Part shown: piece by piece, positions 34,269-42,085 of the stretch | Layout of the letters: the number at the start of each line of letters is the position of its first letter | Position numbering within the stretch: the first letter of the stretch is position 1 | From: an uncultured Clostridia bacterium | GTDB taxonomy: Bacteria > Bacillota > Clostridia > Peptostreptococcales > Anaerovoracaceae | Assembly (NCBI GenBank): GCA_934278925.1 | Contig: CAKQWJ010000001.1 | Location: 149,377-213,376, forward strand | Direction of reading: 5' to 3' | Length of the DNA: 64,000 nucleotides | Notes under the pieces: generated by a model | Database searches by the model: none | Told to the model about the DNA's origin: nothing | Seen by the model: only the letters and a program-made list of their open reading frames with translations | Made by a program: the position numbers and the translations under genes

Positions 34269-34787
34269 ACCCGGTCATTCCTGCATAAAGGTACAAATTC
34301 AACAAACGGGAATCTTTCTGTATCGAAGTGGGAAAGCGGAGTATCAAGACCCAGCACCGGTAATCTAATATGTTTGGCAGAACTTTTCGATGTTTCTTTG
34401 GATACCTTTACGCAAGAAACATCAGATACTAGTGACAACAGAAAGAAACGGAAAATTTCTAAGATACTAAAAATCATCGCCTGTGCAGCATTCGGAATCT
34501 GTATTCTCCATTTCAGTATTTGGGCAATCCTCTACGGAATGTACTCACTTAAAGGCGAAGTTTTTGCCGAAAATATTTCTGCGGTCCTAACCGTTTTTTC
34601 AGTAATCGGTACTGCATGTTATGCGTTCTTGCCTACGGCAGGGGTATTGGCTTCAGCCGGAATAGCAATAGTGGGAGCAATAGACAAATCAAAGAAAACC
34701 GCCCTAACCGGAATTATTCTGATATGCGCAATGCTGTTGCTCCGTCTCCTGCCGCTTATGTATATGCACATGCAAATAGTGTATTAA
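34269..34787 (+). pseudogene. Decayed XRE-family regulator with membrane tail
   Basis: From 34320 the frame reads VSKWESGVSRPSTGNL and then LAELFDVSLDTF, the second half of an HTH_3 domain, followed by a linker and three membrane helices (to about 34780). The front half of the helix-turn-helix is missing or garbled: reading back gives a stop at 34266-34268 and no proper DNA-recognition helix, and only a TTG at 34374 could serve as start, after the HTH. A 5'-truncated or indel-damaged gene is the best explanation. Domain layout recalls the intact XRE-membrane gene at 30426. Confidence 0.65.
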
Positions 34788-34795
34788 ATGCACGG

Positions 34796-35518
34796 TTAAA
34801 AGCACTCGTCCGTCGTTCCGGTCAATTCCGCCCACCTTGCGGACAAGAATCGGGCATAAAGAACCGGTTCCAACCCATAGCTCCCGATTGAGCAGGTATT
34901 GTTCACTTCCACCAGAACGGTTTCACCTTCTTTGGTCACGCCAAAATCCAGTGCATACGCCTTCGGTGCCCCCTCGAAATCCTTCACGCAGGATTCCACG
35001 ACATCCGCATCGCACGCAACATCCCACCGGCCGCCGTATCTTCGCACGTCGATAATCTCTCCATACAGAACGAACACCCGGAATTCAGCGATAATTTCTT
35101 TTACCTCGCTGCAGTATACCGGATAGTCCTCATAGTAACTTCCGCATCCGATCAAATCCGCCGGTTCTCGAATAATTCGGCCTTTGAATTTTTTGTTGTG
35201 AATCGGTTTCATAAAAACAGGCCACATCTCCGGGTTGGAGTTTACCGTATTTGCCGTACTCTTCCACAGGCGACGTTTGAGGTATTTGCGCAAAACCTCC
35301 GGATAATCCATATCCTCAATTTCTCTGTTAAAATCTCTTAAACGAGCAGCAACGGTACCGATGTATCCCACCACCACATCGTCCATTTTGCTTTCTGACA
35401 ATTCCTCAAAGGTTTCAAAAAATACTGTTTCAAAACCCATTTCCCAGAATCCAATGTACGCATTAAAATGGTCCTGATCTGTTGGGGTTCCGTTTTTTGC
35501 TTGTATGAATACTTTCAT
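34796..35518 (-). CDS. ATP-grasp domain protein (R2K clade-like)
   Basis: A 240-aa protein resembling the R2K clade of ATP-grasp ligases, which are often stand-alone and of unknown substrate. Visible are VFMKPIHNKKFKGR (lysine-containing ATP loop), SEVKEIIAEFRVFVLYGEI (EFRVFV signature) and ALDFGVTKEGETVLVEVNN (acidic metal site, E-V-N-N). The ribosome site AAGGA is 11 nt upstream. It converges with the decayed XRE gene, whose stop is 9 nt away. Confidence 0.75.
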   Translation of the reverse strand: MKVFIQAKNGTPTDQDHFNAYIGFWEMGFETVFFETFEELSESKMDDVVVGYIGTVAARLRDFNREIEDMDYPEVLRKYLKRRLWKSTANTVNSNPEMWPVFMKPIHNKKFKGRIIREPADLIGCGSYYEDYPVYCSEVKEIIAEFRVFVLYGEIIDVRRYGGRWDVACDADVVESCVKDFEGAPKAYALDFGVTKEGETVLVEVNNTCSIGSYGLEPVLYARFLSARWAELTGTTDECF

Positions 35519-35595
35519 TTATTTCTTCGTCCTTCTACCTTCTTTTGCTTATCATATTTTTTCCTCTTTGCTTAAACTACGATACAGCTGTCATC

Positions 35596-35778
35596 TTAGC
35601 TATTACGAATTGTTGAAATAACAGGCTTACCTTCACTATCTAATAATTGTGTCAGCCCTCCGGAGTAACCACTGGCATGATATAAATAGTTTACTCCGGT
35701 CTCTTTATCTACCCATATTTCTGTAACATTAACGGACCCCTGTGAATAAATTACCTCAAATCGTTGTTCCTTTTTCAT
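35596..35778 (-). CDS. DUF6440 family protein
   Basis: A 60-aa protein matching the small DUF6440 family, with the motif ETGVNYLYHASGYSGGLT followed by LLDSEGKPV. The fold is probably all-beta; no function is known. A GGAGG ribosome site precedes the ATG, sitting in the tail of the RhuM remnant. Such genes are frequent in accessory islands of Clostridia. Confidence 0.8.
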   Translation of the reverse strand: MKKEQRFEVIYSQGSVNVTEIWVDKETGVNYLYHASGYSGGLTQLLDSEGKPVISTIRNS

Positions 35779-35794
35779 TTTTGTTTACCTCCAT

Positions 35795-36562
35795 CTATGG
35801 CCTTAAACAATTCATAATAACGGTAATCATCATTTCTTTTCTAAAGTACAAAAGATGCGCAGCCTTCTCTTCTAATGTCGGATACAGTTCCTGTCCGGCA
35901 AAAGATTGGTATATGTTTCCAATACTGCCTTTGAAAGAATCATCTTTCTCTTTGCCGAACAAATCTGATTCTGCTCCAAATCGCATCTGTGCTATTACAT
36001 CCATGCATTCTTTGTAAGTGAGTTCATATGTTGCAGTATTTCCCTTAAGGCGTTCCATATTCTGGTAATCATATGAATCAAGCAATTCCAATGCTTTGCT
36101 GTATTTCTGAATTACATTAAGCACCTGTTTCGAGTCAAGCGCATTCTGAGTTCTTTTCATAATCTGTATTACTTCACCGAGTTGCGCAATACGATTATTA
36201 TTTACAGCATAACCCTGTAATATATATTGTTTAAGAACTGAATTTGCCCATTTTCTGAATTCAACACCTCTCTTAGATTTAACTCAATATCCGACGGAGA
36301 TGATTACATCGAGGGTGTAAAATGGCACCTTTTGCTTCACACCAACAACACGCATTTTTTGCGTGTTGTTGCCTTTATCGACTTCCTCCTCAGAAAAAAC
36401 ATTATTTACATGTTTTCTAATGGTTTTCTCGTCTCTATCAAATAGTACGGCCATTTGATTTGCACTCAGCCACACCGTTTCACTATCAAAAGGTACTTCA
36501 AGTTTGACAGCGTTATCTTCCGTTTCAAATAATACTAATTCGTTTTCGTTTTTGTCTCCCAT
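35795..36562 (-). pseudogene. RhuM-family gene broken by an in-frame TGA and truncated
   Basis: Two reading stretches in the same frame (36562-36284 and 36283-35795) join into one RhuM-like (virulence RhuM) protein. The first gives LFETEDNAVKLEVPF and LSANQMAVLFDRDEKTIRKH and ends FYTLDVIISVGY. A TGA (36284-36286) stands where the family has Arg, and the next codons give VKSKRGVEFRKWANSVLKQY. After LEEKAAHLLYF the usual Fic-like HPFxDGNKR segment is absent and an unrelated tail leads to the stop. So one nonsense change plus loss of the 3' end. The start at 36562 has a GGAG site. Confidence 0.8.
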
Positions 36563-36988
36563 ATTTCTCTCCACCCTCCAAGTGGTGTTCGATATCGTCT
36601 TTTCCGGTAACATTATAGTCAGGTGCTTGTACATTCATCCTATACGTCTGTTATTTCTGATGCATAGAAAGTTCTCTGTTATTTTATATACTGGAATTTA
36701 TCCGCTCCCAGTATATTCGCCGAATAAGAAATAGTGGTACTGGGGCTCTGCCCCAGACCCCGGGGGTTATTGCTTTGATTTCCAGGAGGCAGTTCCTTAC
36801 AGACAAGATAAAAGGCAGTACATCACGCACTGCCTCCTGCAAAACTGATATGGCGCTCATGTTGCACCCCTGCATTGCACTATCCTCCATATCAGCAAAG
36901 TAAACGAAGTATATCATAGGTGGTGTTATCAGACACCCCTAAAAATCAATGTTGTCCTTGACAAGGGGTACACATCACACATCATCAA
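36563..36988. other. Gene-free stretch with competing hairpins
   Basis: No supported gene. It holds a GC-rich hairpin (TGGGGC-TCT-GCCCCA, about 36737-36751) followed by a C/G run. It also holds two overlapping structures: CAGGAGGCAGT (36783-36793) can pair with ACTGCCTCCTG (36829-36839), while GGCAGT (36814-36819) can pair with the same ACTGCC. On the minus strand the inner hairpin is followed by TTTT, so it may terminate transcription from the WYL remnant. AT-rich elsewhere. Confidence 0.5.
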
Positions 36989-37450
36989 TTACAAAACCCC
37001 TAAAAAGTTTATAGAGCCAAACTGATATGGTGCTTTTTCGATATATTCCTTTCTTGCTCGCTCTGGTGATATAAGTATTATTTCACCCGCAAACTTAAAT
37101 AGCCAACTGTAGAAATTGGGGCTAAGAGCCACTTCTGGATATGCACAGAAAGTCTCGTCAGTTGCAATTTCAGTTTTTACACGTTCACCGAAACGATCAA
37201 TCACATATTTCATAAGATGATTCTTGCACTCAAGTGTTACTCTTACAGTATCACCATCATACATTTCAAATATCTGACGAGAATATCGATCAAGAGAAAA
37301 AGTCTTTGGTCGTTTTACTGCTTTTTCCACCAGCAACTGTACATGACAGATACGGTCCGCACGGAAAGACGAGATATTGTCATGTTTCTCCGAGTATCCC
37401 ACAACATAGTAAAAGTCGTCATTCCAGAATAGAGACATCAAGGTATACAA
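36989..37450 (-). pseudogene. WYL-domain regulator remnant (C-terminal part only)
   Basis: The frame encodes 153 aa that correspond to the end of a WYL-domain transcription regulator: MSLFWNDDFYYVVGYSEKH, SSFRADRI, and later VTLECKNHLMKYVIDRFGE. The N-terminal helix-turn-helix and the first part of the WYL domain are missing, and in-frame stops lie just upstream. The only start is a TTG without a ribosome site. It is therefore a 5'-truncated remnant, the third decayed gene in this region. Confidence 0.7.
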
Positions 37451-37507
37451 TACTCATCGCAAGAGGATTATAACATTCAGTTCATGCAGATGTAGAAATT
37501 GGAATCT

Positions 37508-37765
37508 CTACATCTTGCTAATTATCCACATGTTGTAAAACACCATAATAATTCCTCCAATAACAACATATACCCCTACCCATATAATTGAATATTCGAA
37601 TATCTTGCTTTGATCTTTTATAAAGCAATTAACAATAGCCATTATAGCAAATATCGGGGCAACACACCATCCAAGCATACACATAGCCCCTGTATATTCA
37701 TCAAGAAAACAGGCAACAATACTACATATAATAGCCGTTGTGGCATAGATAATTGACTTTTTCAT
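37508..37765 (-). CDS. Small three-helix membrane protein
   Basis: An 85-aa hydrophobic protein with three membrane segments (about 5-24, 30-47, 58-80). It has a strong AGGAGG ribosome site 7 nt before the ATG, so it is probably expressed. No family is recognised. The stop lies inside a 9-bp hairpin (AGATGTAGA with TCTACATCT, about 37488-37515) that could act as a weak terminator. AT-rich like its neighbours. Confidence 0.55.
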   Translation of the reverse strand: MKKSIIYATTAIICSIVACFLDEYTGAMCMLGWCVAPIFAIMAIVNCFIKDQSKIFEYSIIWVGVYVVIGGIIMVFYNMWIISKM

Positions 37766-37944
37766 AAATGCCTCCTACATAGTAGATATGATCTATAAAC
37801 ATTCAGTCTACCTCTTGACGCGCATAGACCGTTAAGGTTTTTATTCTCTTTTGCACTATCAATTAATACCTTTCTAATTTCGCTTGCAGATAGCTTATGT
37901 ATGTTCGTATATAAGGTTTTAATAAACTTGAATTTATCTTGCAA
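37762..37944 (-). CDS. Possible short ORF of 60 aa, uncertain
   Basis: A TTG-initiated frame with no ribosome site, overlapping the next gene by 4 nt. The peptide has a helical Lys/Glu-rich middle (ASEIRKVLIDSAKENKNL) and an unlikely cysteine/arginine end. It may be a gene remnant or a chance frame. Confidence 0.2.
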   Translation of the reverse strand: MQDKFKFIKTLYTNIHKLSASEIRKVLIDSAKENKNLNGLCASRGRLNVYRSYLLCRRHL

Positions 37945-37955
37945 TTAGAAACCAT

Positions 37956-38390
37956 TTATCTTGTATATGGTTCAGTGTCTTTTCCATCATATACAAATGC
38001 TTTTATATCCGTATTTTCATCAACCTCAGCATGAATACCTACCGTGTATTCTTTATCTGTAACATTCTGAAAAGAATAGCAACCGCCAGCAGGAATACTG
38101 TCAGATACAAGTTCCTGTTTTCCTTCACAGAGCAGATGTACAGTAATGTCAAAATCGTTTCTGTTCTGGACTGTCAACACGCCTGTATTAGACAAAATTT
38201 TTGCGTCAGAATATGTAATTACATAGGAATCAGGCGTTGACTTTTCCGCACAGACCACAGAACACTCCCACTGTGTCTTTGCTTTTGCTTTTCGATAGGC
38301 TTCCGAAGACTTATATGTTGAAAATATAATCATTGTACTTATAGCAAGAATGCCAGTGATGACAAACGCTATTGTTACTTTTTTCTTCAC
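37956..38390 (-). CDS. Signal-anchored extracytoplasmic protein of unknown function
   Basis: A 144-aa protein with a basic start (VKKK), one membrane helix (about 5-24) and an extracytoplasmic beta-rich domain (IPAGGCYSFQNVTDKEYTV) that looks like a small Ig-like fold. The GTG at 38390 is preferred: GGAGG lies 8 nt upstream, whereas the ATG two codons earlier is too close to it. No family is recognised. Confidence 0.55.
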   Translation of the reverse strand: MKKKVTIAFVITGILAISTMIIFSTYKSSEAYRKAKAKTQWECSVVCAEKSTPDSYVITYSDAKILSNTGVLTVQNRNDFDITVHLLCEGKQELVSDSIPAGGCYSFQNVTDKEYTVGIHAEVDENTDIKAFVYDGKDTEPYTR

Positions 38391-38542
38391 AACCATCACC
38401 TCCACACACAAATTCCGAATTGTCGATTTCTATATTCCCTTAATTTTAATGTTTCAGGACACAAAAGTCAATCAAACTTGAGTGAATAAAATATGATGAT
38501 TCAAATTCATTCCGTTTCCGTTTGAACCCCAAATACGACAAT

Positions 38543-38570
38543 AGCGGTTCTGCATTGCAACAGAACCGCT
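38543..38570 (-). terminator. Hairpin terminator after the 38583 membrane gene
   Basis: A perfect 10-bp stem, AGCGGTTCTG with CAGAACCGCT and an 8-nt loop, 12 nt past the stop. The T-run beyond it on the minus strand is poor. Confidence 0.6.
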
Positions 38571-38582
38571 CGGCCATATCAC

Positions 38583-38897
38583 TTATTTCTTCTTGAACAA
38601 CGCCGCTTTCACAACGCCCTTCGGATCTTTCACTAACAGAATAACCAGCCAGATGATGAGCCCCAGAGCTGCAACCGACAGACCCAGATAAAAATCGTTC
38701 AGCATATCCACAGGAGCAGGGGTAAAGTACTCCGCACCAAGTTCTGTATACTCAAAAATGGCATCAACCAGCCACATCAGAGATGCCCCCCAGTACATCC
38801 AGCAAAGAGTCCCAACTTTCATTTCACTTTGGGGAGCGCCCTTATACCAGACGACCGTAGCAATTATTGCCGCAAAAACCGTTGTCAGTAATGTCAT
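38583..38897 (-). CDS. Small membrane protein, second gene of a leader-controlled pair
   Basis: A 104-aa protein with three hydrophobic segments (3-19, 29-46, 70-90) and a lysine-rich tail (AALFKKK). It starts 3 nt after the preceding gene, so the pair is co-translated. No family is recognised. Both are preceded by an attenuator-like leader (39360-39503), which suggests that their expression is conditional. Confidence 0.6.
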   Translation of the reverse strand: MTLLTTVFAAIIATVVWYKGAPQSEMKVGTLCWMYWGASLMWLVDAIFEYTELGAEYFTPAPVDMLNDFYLGLSVAALGLIIWLVILLVKDPKGVVKAALFKKK

Positions 38898-38900
38898 ACT

Positions 38901-39314
38901 CTACATTCCCTCCTTTGCAAGCTTGCAATCCTGTATCGCTCTCTTTTCCATAAAAGAAGAAACAGCAAGCATACCGCACCATACAGCCGTAACAAGTACC
39001 GCCATCATAACGCCTGCGCTGCCCATTTCTGCCAACATGTCAGCGGTTTCACCATTTTCAACTGCCGTTAGGAATGGGAAAAACGGTACCACTTCGCCAT
39101 GCCACAGGTGTTCAAACGCCAGCAACGCAGAACCACCCCAGAGCAGCTTGTTCAGCCAGCCAAGCTTCGTGGAAAACTTAATTCTCGTTGCCTCCTGAAC
39201 AGAGCCATCCGGAAGAGAGAGCTTTACCGATTCTTCTTTTTCCTTGGACTTGATTACCTTTGCAGCAACCGTTGTGATAATAGCTTCCGTAGCCGGAACA
39301 AGAAAACATGCCAT
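38901..39314 (-). CDS. Membrane protein, first gene of a leader-controlled pair
   Basis: A 137-aa protein. It has an N-terminal hydrophobic segment (3-18), a charged stretch (KSKEKEESVKLSLPDGS), then two membrane helices (about 53-70 and 98-118). A strong AGGAGG ribosome site precedes the ATG. No known family. It forms an operon with the 104-aa protein and lies downstream of DUF3842 on the same strand, separated by a leader with terminator hairpin. Confidence 0.6.
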   Translation of the reverse strand: MACFLVPATEAIITTVAAKVIKSKEKEESVKLSLPDGSVQEATRIKFSTKLGWLNKLLWGGSALLAFEHLWHGEVVPFFPFLTAVENGETADMLAEMGSAGVMMAVLVTAVWCGMLAVSSFMEKRAIQDCKLAKEGM

Positions 39315-39359
39315 AATTATACCTCCTAATTCTCACAGATGTTTCTACGCCAAACAAAA

Positions 39360-39526
39360 AAGAAGGCGTACTGCCCCTCTTCAGAGGAGCCGTATACCTT
39401 CTTGTGTATACATCATCGTCATCTGTTATTTACTTTGAATGTTTTATCATCGGACGCTTCTGCATCACTACTCAACTTCCTGTATGAGTATGTGATAATT
39501 TTACCACTGCATAACAAGAAGCGCAA
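39360..39526 (-). promoter_or_regulatory. Promoter and attenuator-like leader with a possible 11-aa leader peptide
   Basis: On the minus strand a possible promoter (-35 TTGCGC at 39521-39526, 17-nt spacer, -10 TAAAAT at 39498-39503) is followed by a short frame MQKRPMIKHSK (39465-39430) with AGGAAG 10 nt before its ATG. Next comes a strong terminator hairpin (AAGAAGG/CCTTCTT base with inner CCTCT-TC-AGAGG, 39360-39403) followed by six T, ending about 45 nt before the membrane-protein start. The order leader peptide-terminator-gene fits attenuation. Alternatively the hairpin simply ends the DUF3842 transcript. Confidence 0.5.
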
Positions 39527-39544
39527 GAATCTGCGGTTAGAATA

Positions 39545-39940
39545 TTATTTTATTTCCTTCAGAACTTCTTCTATTAAGTTTCCGACAGACAGGTGTGAAA
39601 CCCCGACAATGGTATTATCGCAATGATTCACAGGAATCAGCAGCCTTTTTGCTCTGCTTTGCCCAACAGCTACCGCCATCGTTGGAGTCACTTCGCCAAA
39701 CATGGCATCGGCAATAACAATACCAATCGGTCCAATAATTATGTCGGCGGTCCGACAACCAACAATAACTGCATTCTCTCCGGTCGCCGCATGGTCGGCA
39801 CCGGCTTTCAGCATCGCCGTTGTAGCTGTACTGTTTGTTCCAACTGCCGTAATTTCTATCTGTGGCTGTTTGTGCTTAATCGCGGCGACTACTTGTTTTC
39901 CGATTCCGCCACCCTGAGCATCTATTACTAATACTTTCAT
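39545..39940 (-). CDS. DUF3842 family protein
   Basis: A 131-aa protein starting VLVIDAQGGGIGKQVVAAIK, a glycine-rich nucleotide-binding-like loop, and ending with SVGNLIEEVLKEIK. It matches the DUF3842 family of Clostridia; no reaction is known. The central segment GCRTADIIIGPIGIVIADA is strongly conserved in the family as far as can be judged. The ribosome site GGGAGG is 13 nt upstream, rather far. Same strand as the zinc-binding protein at 40006. Confidence 0.8.
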   Translation of the reverse strand: MKVLVIDAQGGGIGKQVVAAIKHKQPQIEITAVGTNSTATTAMLKAGADHAATGENAVIVGCRTADIIIGPIGIVIADAMFGEVTPTMAVAVGQSRAKRLLIPVNHCDNTIVGVSHLSVGNLIEEVLKEIK

Positions 39941-40005
39941 GCAATATGTCCTCCCGACTGTCGATTGCTTGTTATTGCAAGGTGTTTAGTTGATATATTT
40001 GGAAG

Positions 40006-40236
40006 TTACTCATCCGAATCCATCCACATCATCACTTTTTTGCACTGTGGGCAGTGCCATGCCTGATGTTCAGCAGGATATGGAAGAACGTTAACCGTAT
40101 TTCTGGTAAAGAAACCTTTTATGCCCTTTTTCTGTCTCTCTTCATTGGATACAAATTCATACGAACTATCACCGCCTTGTGCATATCCTTCTACCGTCCC
40201 TTGTTCCATTTCATTTCCGCAATTTAAACATTTCAT
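40006..40236 (-). CDS. Zinc-ribbon protein, PF20097/DUF6487-like
   Basis: A 76-aa protein with two CxxC knuckles, MKCLNCGNEMEQG at the start and WHCPQCKKVM near the end, fitting a small zinc-ribbon family (PF20097-like). Function is unknown. The ribosome site is AAGAAGG. Probably co-transcribed with DUF3842 (65-nt gap). Confidence 0.7.
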   Translation of the reverse strand: MKCLNCGNEMEQGTVEGYAQGGDSSYEFVSNEERQKKGIKGFFTRNTVNVLPYPAEHQAWHCPQCKKVMMWMDSDE

Positions 40237-40656
40237 TATCGTTTAACCTTCTTTCAAATTCGCTAATCAATCTTTGAAGTTTAATACAGAAAAGTGCATT
40301 ATGAAGTTTCCGTGAAGTGTTGTGCATTTCCGACAATTCAACCCTAATCTGCACAACATTTTTGCCGAGGAAGCAGTTCTTTTTCTGGAATTAGAGAAAG
40401 CACCAACATTTAATGGACTATCCTATTAGAATTACCCCGAATTCCCTCGAAAAACCGTACTATTTTTATGCCGAATCGGGTCAGATGCACATCAGCTCAC
40501 TGTGTCGCCTTAGAAACGTTAGCGCAAAAAGTCGGTTCCGACGGCAATATGCATAACGTTTCACACCAACTTCACAATCCGTCCCGGTGACTACTCTAAT
40601 TTTGCCGATTTCAGGCAGGGAGATTTTATCTCCCCGCCATCATAAATCTTTATCGT
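40237..40656. other. Gene-free stretch with two hairpins
   Basis: No supported gene. TGTTGTGCA (40318-40326) pairs with TGCACAACA (40350-40358) and is followed by five T on the plus strand, terminator-like although no plus-strand gene feeds it. A second hairpin (GGGAGA-TTTTA-TCTCCC, 40614-40638) lies just past the acetyltransferase stop and may end that gene, but lacks a T-run. Confidence 0.45.
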
Positions 40657-41283
40657 TTAGAAAAGTTGTCCCGGTTGCTTAAGCTTTTCCTTGTATGGAA
40701 AGCCCTTATCAAATTCGTCAGCTTCTGCTTCATCTACAAAATATCCTGCAGGTGTTTCATACTCTCCGGTTATGCCATCTAAATAACCCGGAATCAACTC
40801 CTTGCAAAGGAAGAACGATGCATCTTCCCCCTCCGGAAGTCCATGATAACGAATACCGAATTCGCCGGCATAGGTGAATCCGCTCTTTCCATAGAAGTCA
40901 ATGTTACCTTCAAAGCATACTGCACCGAATCCCATCTTTGTAGCCTGATGAAGAGAATAGTCCAGCAATACCTTTCCATATCCCTTTTTCTTAAGCTCCG
41001 GTGTGATGCAGATAGGTCCCATGGTCACGATTTGAATATCTCTCCCGTCATCAGTCTTGATTACCGCTTTCATGAAAATGGTCTGTCCAATCAGCTTTCC
41101 ATTAAGCTCCATCACATAATCCAGTTCTGCAATGAAGTCCGGATTACTTCGCAACTGATTCAGAACAAAATGCTCCAGACAACCGGGGCGGTACACATTC
41201 CAAAATGATTCTCTTACTAGGTTTTCTACTTCACGGTATTCTTCTTTTTTCTCCAAACGTATTGTAATGTTATTTTTATTCAT
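40657..41283 (-). CDS. GNAT-family N-acetyltransferase
   Basis: A 208-aa GCN5-related acetyltransferase. The start ITIRLEKKEEYREVENLV is typical of the YhbS-like group, and ITPELKKKGYGKVLLDY gives the acetyl-CoA pyrophosphate loop. The segment FYGKSGF is common in the family. The acceptor is unknown. The ribosome site is weak. The start region faces a large palindrome (41308-41348) shared with the divergent PH-domain gene. Confidence 0.85.
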   Translation of the reverse strand: MNKNNITIRLEKKEEYREVENLVRESFWNVYRPGCLEHFVLNQLRSNPDFIAELDYVMELNGKLIGQTIFMKAVIKTDDGRDIQIVTMGPICITPELKKKGYGKVLLDYSLHQATKMGFGAVCFEGNIDFYGKSGFTYAGEFGIRYHGLPEGEDASFFLCKELIPGYLDGITGEYETPAGYFVDEAEADEFDKGFPYKEKLKQPGQLF

Positions 41284-41307
41284 TCTTTATTCGCAAATTG
41301 CAATAAC

Positions 41308-41348
41308 AAGTTGAACATTGACATGTGAACAGTTTACATGTTCAACTT
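41308..41348. promoter_or_regulatory. Large palindromic operator between divergent genes
   Basis: Perfect 11-bp arms AAGTTGAACAT (41308-41318) and ATGTTCAACTT (41338-41348) flank a 19-bp centre that itself contains ACATGT twice and a third TGAACA half-site (41326-41331). It lies 25 bp from the acetyltransferase start and just upstream of the PH-gene promoter. A dimeric regulator is the likely ligand; none is encoded next to it. Confidence 0.6.
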
Positions 41349-41352
41349 GATG

Positions 41353-41381
41353 TTACCATCGACGCTTATGTATGCTATAAT
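41353..41381 (+). promoter_or_regulatory. Extended -10 promoter of the PH-domain gene
   Basis: -35 TTACCA (41353-41358), 17-nt spacer, -10 TATAAT (41376-41381) with an upstream TGC that makes an extended -10. It abuts the palindrome at 41308-41348. Confidence 0.7.
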
Positions 41382-41425
41382 ATGACAAACAGAAAAGCAG
41401 AAAAACAAGGAGGGTAAGAAGAATT

Positions 41426-41815
41426 ATGGCAAATATTTCATCAGGGATTATCGGCGATTCCAATCTGCTTAATTTAAAGGAAATACCTGTACAGGAAATC
41501 CGACCAGAAGTTACGTTGTTTTTAACACCAGGAGAAGATATTATTCAGGCCTTCAAAACAGTAAGAGATCAAGTCATTTTTACCAACAAGCGTGTCCTTG
41601 TAGTAAATGTACAGGGACTGGTAGGAAAGAAAGTCTCCTATTTCTCCTACCCTTACTCAAAAGTCCAGTATTTTGGTGTTGAAACAGCAGGCGTTCTGGA
41701 TATAGACAGTGAACTTGTCTTGATGTTCAGCAATGGAGCGAAGCTGCAGTTTGATTTTAAATCTCAGGTAAACATTAAGGCAATCTGTGCAACAATCTCG
41801 CAGTTTGTTTTGTAA
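41426..41815 (+). CDS. Bacterial PH-domain protein
   Basis: A 129-aa protein consisting of one bacterial pleckstrin-homology domain (bPH_1/PF08000 type). Features are LFLTPGEDIIQAFKTVRDQV, FTNKRVLVVNVQG, and the closing helix INIKA-like VNIKAICATISQFVL. No catalytic residues. Such proteins are often stress-linked and of unknown function. An AGGAGG site lies 12 nt before the ATG. Followed by a terminator at 41851. Confidence 0.8.
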   Translation: MANISSGIIGDSNLLNLKEIPVQEIRPEVTLFLTPGEDIIQAFKTVRDQVIFTNKRVLVVNVQGLVGKKVSYFSYPYSKVQYFGVETAGVLDIDSELVLMFSNGAKLQFDFKSQVNIKAICATISQFVL

Positions 41816-41850
41816 GCGTTGTCTTATCCTAACACGTATATAAAAAACTA

Positions 41851-41880
41851 GGCATCTGTCATTTGGCAGGTGCTTTTCTT
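41851..41880 (+). terminator. Terminator of the PH-domain gene
   Basis: GCATCTG pairs with CAGGTGC (one G-U pair) across an 8-nt loop, followed by TTTTCTT, 36 nt past the stop. Confidence 0.65.
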
Positions 41881-42085
41881 ATGCTATTTTTTGGTTCATC
41901 CCTTTTTTCATACTCCATTAGGTTGTTTTTATACTTTTCACTTGTCCGCTCTATCAAAATTCCCATTCTCCATAAATTACAATTTATAATTCGGTTAGAA
42001 ACAAAATACCACACGCTCCGAGGTACCGATGATTCATACATCAATACCCCGAAGCCTCCGGCTCGGCTTCTTGGGCGTCCCTTGC

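Noticed and set aside
34178..34477. N-terminal extension of the transglutaminase-like gene
   Set aside because: It is antisense to the decayed XRE gene and has no ribosome site; the ATG at 34177 gives a normal domain.
36684..36917. 77-codon minus-strand frame
   Set aside because: No ribosome site; runs through a GC-rich hairpin and competing palindromes; composition not protein-like.
39339..39626. 95-codon plus-strand frame
   Set aside because: Antisense to the leader hairpin and to the end of the DUF3842 gene; no ribosome site.
41859..42044. 61-codon minus-strand frame between the PH-domain gene and the repeats
   Set aside because: Some protein-like composition but no ribosome site and no recognised family; it overlaps the PH-gene terminator.
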